Shown here: one piece after another, positions 6,148 to 9,604 of the stretch
Layout of the letters: each line of letters opens with the position of its first letter
Position numbering within the stretch: position 1 is the stretch's first letter
Assembly: GCA_007118075.1 (NCBI GenBank)
Contig: SKSH01000103.1
Location: forward strand, 1 to 9,604
Reading direction: 5' to 3'
Origin: Halobacteriales archaeon
GTDB taxonomy: Archaea > Halobacteriota > Halobacteria > Halobacteriales > SKSH01
Length of the DNA: 9,604 nt
Translations under genes and position numbers: made by a program
Notes under the pieces: generated by a model
Told to the model about the DNA's origin: nothing
Database searches by the model: none
Seen by the model: only the letters and a program-made list of their open reading frames with translations

Positions 6148-6159
6148 GTTTCGTTGATT
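6142..6159. promoter_or_regulatory. Inverted repeat AATCAA-N6-TTGATT, candidate operator
   Basis: Perfect 6-base arms with the 6-base spacer GTTTCG. The left arm overlaps the TATA-like element of the membrane protein gene, so a bound protein would block it. It lies about 85-100 bases upstream of the dehydratase start and could also act on that gene. Confidence 0.35.
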
Positions 6160-6210
6160 CAAAGGGCGAATTGAGTCACGCCTGATTGCTATCATCTGGT
6201 ATAGCACACC

Positions 6211-6220
6211 TACTTTTCAT
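6211..6220 (+). promoter_or_regulatory. Weak TATA-like element of the dehydratase gene
   Basis: TACTTTTCAT is centred about 28 bases before ATG 6243, which has no SD. The spacing supports a leaderless start, but the element is a poor consensus match. GGTATAGC at 6199-6206 is an alternative that would leave a leader of about 15 bases. Confidence 0.3.
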
Positions 6221-6242
6221 CCTCGAGGACGCATCGGTCACA

Positions 6243-7508
6243 ATGGGCGAGGACGCAACCGTCGAATTCAGCGATATCGAGGCTGCCATCGATCGCCTGG
6301 ACGATCCGACGGTGGTGAAGCAGACGCCGATCGAGCGAAGTTACAGTCTCGGCAACTTCGCCGATGCGCGGGTGTTCCTCAAAATGGAGCATCTCCAGTG
6401 GACCGGTTCGTTCAAACCTCGAGGGGCGTACAATAAGCTCAGAAAGGCCCTCGATGCAGGTGACCCCCTAGAGCATGCGATCGCGGCGAGTGCTGGGAAC
6501 CATGCCCAAGGGGTGGCACTCGCGGCGACCCGCCTCGAGATCGATGCGACGATCGTCATGCCACAGACAGCCCCGTTGACGAAAATAGAGGCTACGCGTG
6601 GGTACGGGGCGACCGTCGAATTGCACGGGCAGGATTTCCAAGCGGCATTGATGCATGCGAATAGCCTTGCTGAGGCTGAACCAACGGCGACCTTCGTCCA
6701 TGCATATGACGATCCTGATATCGTCGCCGGACAGGGGACTCTCGGGGTCGAGATGTACGAGCAACTGCCCGAGGTGGACACCGTCATCGTCCCAATCGGT
6801 GGTGGCGGTCTCATCGGAGGAATTTCGACTGCGTTCGCAGAATTGGCTCCAGATGTTCGCATCGTCGGCGTCCAGGCCGAAGAGGCATCGACCGTACACG
6901 AGAGCCTGGACAAGGGGACACCACAGTTGCTCTCATCGGTCAATACAATCGCCGATGGGATTGCTACCGGTGGCATCTCAGATCTGACCCTCTCCCTCAT
7001 CGATGCACACGTGGACGAGATTATCGAGGTGAGCGACCCAGAGATTGCCGGGAGCATTCTTCTGCTCCTCGAGCGGTCCAAACAGCTCGTCGAAGGGGCT
7101 GGTGCTGCCTCGGTTGCCGCGCTGCTCTCAGATGAGCTCGACGTCTCCGGAGAGACGGTCATGCCTGTCCTCGGTGGGGGAAACCTCGATATGACCATGC
7201 TCCGGACGGTGTTGTTGCACGCCCTTGCCGAACGTGAGCAACTGCTCCAACTCCGGGTTCGAATCAAGGATGAACCAGGACGGATGAGCGAACTCTCAGG
7301 GGTGCTCGCTGAACATCACGCGAACATCCTCTCGGTACGCCACGAGCGAGCGGTGGCAGATCTCGATGTCGGTGAGGCATATCTTGTCTTCATGGTCGAG
7401 ACTGCAGGACCGGCACATGCGAGGGGTATCCGCGACACCATCCACGAACTCGGATACCAGGTATCGGTTGATAACATCATAATCGAGGCATCTTCGAATC
7501 ACGCCTGA
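6243..7508 (+). CDS. ilvA: PLP-dependent threonine/serine ammonia-lyase with C-terminal ACT domain
   Basis: The enzyme deaminates threonine to 2-oxobutanoate (isoleucine route) or serine to pyruvate. Its 421 residues show a fold-type II PLP core: TGSFKPRGAYNKL with the Schiff-base Lys58, SAGNHAQG (83-90) as the substrate loop, and GGGGL (186-190) as the phosphate-binding glycine loop. A single ACT domain follows at about 334-412 (LQLRVRIKDEPGRMSELSGV). This is the roughly 400-residue class common in archaea, shorter than the 514-residue E. coli IlvA with two regulatory domains. ATG 6243 is chosen as a leaderless start. A TTG at 6186 would add 19 unconserved residues. Beside genes for N-methylglycine oxidation, a serine dehydratase role (glycine to serine to pyruvate) is plausible but inferred. 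Specificity cannot be read from the sequence. Confidence 0.92.
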   Translation: MGEDATVEFSDIEAAIDRLDDPTVVKQTPIERSYSLGNFADARVFLKMEHLQWTGSFKPRGAYNKLRKALDAGDPLEHAIAASAGNHAQGVALAATRLEIDATIVMPQTAPLTKIEATRGYGATVELHGQDFQAALMHANSLAEAEPTATFVHAYDDPDIVAGQGTLGVEMYEQLPEVDTVIVPIGGGGLIGGISTAFAELAPDVRIVGVQAEEASTVHESLDKGTPQLLSSVNTIADGIATGGISDLTLSLIDAHVDEIIEVSDPEIAGSILLLLERSKQLVEGAGAASVAALLSDELDVSGETVMPVLGGGNLDMTMLRTVLLHALAEREQLLQLRVRIKDEPGRMSELSGVLAEHHANILSVRHERAVADLDVGEAYLVFMVETAGPAHARGIRDTIHELGYQVSVDNIIIEASSNHA

Positions 7509-7522
7509 ATGTGGTCAGAATA

Positions 7523-7536
7523 TCCATCCAGATGGA
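7523..7536 (+). other. Short hairpin after the dehydratase gene
   Basis: TCCATC-CA-GATGGA is a 14-base palindrome 15 bases after the stop. As RNA it would form about five pairs with a four-base loop. No T-run follows, so a terminator role is not supported. Confidence 0.2.
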
Positions 7537-7874
7537 CCATCACCAAGGTAGGTACTGTCTGTCGCAAGTTCACTTAACCGCTCGGTGACCGGTACTGCCG
7601 GATGAAACACTGCATATCGGTCATAGGAAGCGACTCCTCGACGATACACCTAATTTAGAAGCTCGACAGTCGATCAACCACGGATCAGATTTGATTCAGA
7701 ATGTTCGGTACAGAATCCTGAAGGAGATACAACACCTATGAAAGGTTGAAGGAAGGGGACATCACCCAGGATGGCCCAGTTAAGCGATGCATAATCTGGC
7801 TGGTACAATACGGGGTTCAATATACATCGATGATTGAATAGATTCGAATGGAAGGAGGATGCAATCGCACTGTT

Positions 7875-7888
7875 TTGCAGGTATAGTT
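7875..7888 (+). repeat. Direct repeat copy 1, TTGCAGGTATMGTT
   Basis: TTGCAGGTATAGTT matches copy 2 at 8118-8131 in 13 of 14 positions. CGGGAATA follows each copy, 14 bases later here and 1 base later in copy 2. Confidence 0.5.
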
Positions 7889-7905
7889 TACTTAAATTGA
7901 ATCGG

Positions 7906-7921
7906 GAATAAATTTTTATTC
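7906..7921. repeat. AT-rich inverted repeat
   Basis: GAATAAA-TT-TTTATTC has perfect 7-base arms. An outer pair, TTGAAT (7897-7902) and ATTCAA (7918-7923), surrounds it. On the plus strand its T5 run could act as a weak archaeal terminator, though it lies about 400 bases beyond the dehydratase. Confidence 0.35.
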
Positions 7922-7954
7922 AAACTGAATTTTATTTGTATAAATACTCAAACA

Positions 7955-8089
7955 ATGAAATTTGAGGGTATTGGAAAAATATACCAAATGATTGATGAAT
8001 GTTATAAAGTGGCAAGTTACAGTTTTCCAATGAATCGAAACAAAGAAGTCACCTCGCAGAGCCATTCCCTGCAAACGTCACCAAAATAG
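7955..8089 (+). CDS. Doubtful 44-codon ORF in the AT-rich region
   Basis: A frame from ATG 7955 begins MKFEGIGKIYQMIDECYK and ends with TAG at 8087-8089. AATTTTATTTG lies about 24 bases upstream, compatible with a leaderless start. No SD is present and I recognise no family. The composition is basic and rich in Lys and Ser, unlike the acidic proteins around it. A real small protein would suggest transferred DNA. A chance frame is the more likely explanation. Confidence 0.2.
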   Translation: MKFEGIGKIYQMIDECYKVASYSFPMNRNKEVTSQSHSLQTSPK

Positions 8090-8117
8090 GCCATAAATTG
8101 ATCCCAAAGGTAACGTG

Positions 8118-8131
8118 TTGCAGGTATCGTT
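8118..8131 (+). repeat. Direct repeat copy 2, TTGCAGGTATMGTT
   Basis: TTGCAGGTATCGTT is the second copy, 243 bases after the first and about 75 bases before the BCCT start. Its core GGTATCGT recurs immediately before the BCCT ATG (8198-8205) and at the folD start (4834-4841). Confidence 0.5.
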
Positions 8132-8170
8132 CCGGGAATATCACAAGTACACCATGAACAAGAACAACGA

Positions 8171-8186
8171 CCCTCAATATAGAGGG
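8171..8186 (+). promoter_or_regulatory. BCCT promoter: TATA element inside an inverted repeat
   Basis: CCCTC-AATATA-GAGGG has perfect 5-base arms around AATATA (8176-8181). That element is centred about 27 bases before ATG 8206, the spacing of a leaderless haloarchaeal promoter. A dimeric regulator on the arms would directly occlude TATA-binding protein, so repression of the transporter is the simplest reading. A G-rich GGGGGGT (8194-8200) before the ATG would act as an SD site only if transcription starts farther upstream. Confidence 0.5.
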
Positions 8187-8205
8187 ACTAACCGGGGGGT
8201 ATCGT

Positions 8206-9604
8206 ATGTCAGCTGATGACGATGGCGAACGTCCAGTTCACGTCTGGGCAACCGATCTATCCGAGGAGTGGTTCCACGCTGACACAGAAAAAGAACCGGG
8301 TGAGGACAACATCGAGGTGTTCGGGTTCGACATCCAACCGCAAGTCTTCATCATCTCAGCAGGACTTATCCTGCTGTTCATCGCACTGACGGCCTTCAAT
8401 CCCGATTCGGCTGGCGAGATCTTTGACGATGCATCCGTATTCGTCAACGAGAACTTCGGCTGGTTCTACATCCTCGCCGCGAACATCTTCATCATCGTCG
8501 TACTGTTCCTAGCGGCCAGCAAGTACGGAAATATCAGACTCGGTGGAGTGGATGCTGATAAGGAGTTCAGCGACACCTCATGGATCGCCATGCTGTTCAG
8601 CGCCGGTATGGGTATCGGCCTGATGTTCTGGAGCGTCGCCGAACCGCTCTTCCACATGGCTGATCCACTCTATGGTATCGCAGGGCTGGACTATGGCCAG
8701 GTTGCCTACGATGACGCGGGATTTGTTATCGCTGAGGACAGCTTATGGATCGTCGGTGAACAGGTGGCCGCCGCAGAGGTCGCCATCATGGTCACCTATT
8801 TCCACTGGGCATTCCATCCATGGGCAATCTATGGTATCGTCGGCCTGGCACTGGCGTTCTTTGCGTTCAACCGTGGCCTACCGCTGACCTTCCGGTCGGT
8901 CTTCTGGCCAGTGCTCGGTGAGCGCATCTACGGTTGGTGGGGCCACCTCGTCGACATCCTTGCGATCTTCGCGACACTGTTTGGCCTCGGTACCTCTCTC
9001 GGCCTTGGTGCCTTGCAGGTCAACCGAGGGTTGGACATCGTCGGCGAAGAGGTCCTAGGTATCAGCATCGGCTTCGGGGATACCCAGCAGGTGCTAATCA
9101 TTGGTTTGATCACGGCCATCGCGGTGGTCTCAGTGGCACTAGGAATCCACAAGGGTATTCGGGTCTTGAGCAACGTCAACGTCGGGTTAATGCTCATCCT
9201 GATGTTCTCAGTGCTGATCATCGGACCGACGCTGTTCCTGCTCGAGCTGGTGCCGCAGTCGATCGGGTACTACCTCCAAAACCTCCCAGAGCTCGCCTTC
9301 TTCACGGAGGCGACTGGTACAGAAGGGTCCGTCAGCCCACACTTCGAGGGCTTCGGTGATGCATGGACTGTCTTCTACTGGGGCTGGTGGATCGCCTGGT
9401 CACCGTTCGTCGGGATGTTTATCGCCCGTATCTCACGCGGGCGAACCGTCCGTGAGTTCGTTCTCGGAGTCCTGATCATCCCGGTTCTCTTCTCGTTCAT
9501 GTTCATCGGCATTCTCGGAGGAACCGCGATGCACTTCGAAGAATTCACCGGCGAGACGCTCGTCGGCACCGTGGTCGACGTCGGCGAGGAAGTGGCCATG
9601 TTCG
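8206..9604 (+). CDS. BCCT-family transporter (betaine/carnitine/choline type), C-terminus outside window
   Basis: The gene reads open from ATG 8206 to the window edge, 466 codons of an expected 500-560. An acidic soluble N-terminus of about 45 residues precedes membrane spans starting at about 46-64 and 86-104. GMGIGLMFWSVAEPLFH (134-150) is the BCCT glycine stretch. The intact GMGIG is associated with sodium-coupled betaine carriers rather than the CaiT antiporter. FGLGTSLGLGALQVNRGL (259-276) and WTVFYWGWWIAWSPFVGMFI (387-406), followed by ARISRGRTVREF, are the family signatures, the latter holding the aromatic substrate box. The loop at about 151-190 seems longer than in BetP. Betaine uptake could serve osmoprotection or feed the N-methylglycine enzymes here. 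The start matches a TATA element about 27 bases upstream. Confidence 0.93.
   Translation, partial: MSADDDGERPVHVWATDLSEEWFHADTEKEPGEDNIEVFGFDIQPQVFIISAGLILLFIALTAFNPDSAGEIFDDASVFVNENFGWFYILAANIFIIVVLFLAASKYGNIRLGGVDADKEFSDTSWIAMLFSAGMGIGLMFWSVAEPLFHMADPLYGIAGLDYGQVAYDDAGFVIAEDSLWIVGEQVAAAEVAIMVTYFHWAFHPWAIYGIVGLALAFFAFNRGLPLTFRSVFWPVLGERIYGWWGHLVDILAIFATLFGLGTSLGLGALQVNRGLDIVGEEVLGISIGFGDTQQVLIIGLITAIAVVSVALGIHKGIRVLSNVNVGLMLILMFSVLIIGPTLFLLELVPQSIGYYLQNLPELAFFTEATGTEGSVSPHFEGFGDAWTVFYWGWWIAWSPFVGMFIARISRGRTVREFVLGVLIIPVLFSFMFIGILGGTAMHFEEFTGETLVGTVVDVGEEVAMF

Larger units (their letters stand above)
7509..8205. other. Long gene-poor, AT-rich intergenic region
   Basis: About 700 bases separate the dehydratase stop from the BCCT start. 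The stretch from about 7860 to 8040 is strongly AT-rich, in sharp contrast to the flanking genes. Both strands are broken by frequent stops, and the longest plausible frame is 44 codons (7955-8089). It contains a 14-base direct repeat, an AT palindrome (7906-7921), several ATTGAA/TTCAAT half-sites, and the BCCT promoter at its right end. I saw no tRNA, insertion-sequence end or transposase remnant. It may be a large regulatory region or the eroded remains of an insertion. Confidence 0.6.

Noticed and set aside
6186..6242. TTG start at 6186 extending the dehydratase by 19 residues
   Set aside because: The extension is hydrophobic and unconserved, with no SD. ATG 6243 begins just ahead of the normal N-terminal helix.
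6341..7267. 308-codon minus-strand frame opposite the dehydratase
   Set aside because: Ser/Arg/Pro-rich mirror of the dehydratase codons, not acidic, and with no start signal. It is a shadow frame.
7523..7536. Hairpin after the dehydratase read as a terminator
   Set aside because: No T-rich tract follows, and the loop is too tight for a convincing stem.
7738..7749. ATG after GGAG at 7738
   Set aside because: The frame ends after three codons (ATG AAA GGT TGA).
7811..7830. GGTTCAA reminiscent of a tRNA T-loop
   Set aside because: No matching T-stem, anticodon arm or D arm could be found around it.

Overview
The window looks haloarchaeal (class Halobacteria). The predicted proteins are rich in Asp and Glu even in soluble enzymes. 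Several genes begin about 27-30 bases after an AT-rich TATA-like element with no Shine-Dalgarno (SD) site, which is the leaderless arrangement typical of haloarchaea. Others carry a GGAGG-type SD. The gene set (flavin dehydrogenase, ETF, folate enzymes, BCCT transporter) also fits. No rRNA, tRNA, CRISPR array or insertion sequence was found.

Layout. Minus strand, positions 1-4669, read right to left: an EamA/DMT transporter (4669-3773); a large FAD oxidoreductase fused to an aminomethyltransferase (GcvT) module, of the dimethylglycine/sarcosine dehydrogenase family (3579-1054); ETF beta (989-222); and the start of ETF alpha (220 to the window edge). Plus strand: folD (4840-5733), a threonine/serine dehydratase (6243-7508) and a BCCT betaine/choline-type transporter (8206 to the window edge, incomplete). 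A small membrane protein of unknown role lies on the minus strand (6115-5750), converging on folD. An AT-rich, gene-poor stretch of about 700 bases (7509-8205) separates the dehydratase from the BCCT gene.

Inferred biology. The genes fit one route for N-methylated glycine compounds. BCCT would import betaine or a relative. The FAD/GcvT enzyme would oxidise an N-methyl group, pass electrons to ETF and load the carbon on tetrahydrofolate. FolD would convert methylene-THF to formyl-THF. The dehydratase could deaminate serine formed from the resulting glycine. Substrates are inferred from families and context, not proven by the sequence.

The most unusual observation is regulatory. Both the FAD/GcvT gene and folD are preceded by a short basic reading frame (34 and 24 codons) whose ATG lies about 30 bases after a TATA-like element. 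In each case the frame contains the SD of the downstream gene and its TGA overlaps that gene's start codon (ATGA, GTGA). This suggests leaderless translation of an upstream ORF followed by termination-reinitiation. In addition, three promoters carry short inverted repeats with a 6-base spacer over or beside the TATA element.
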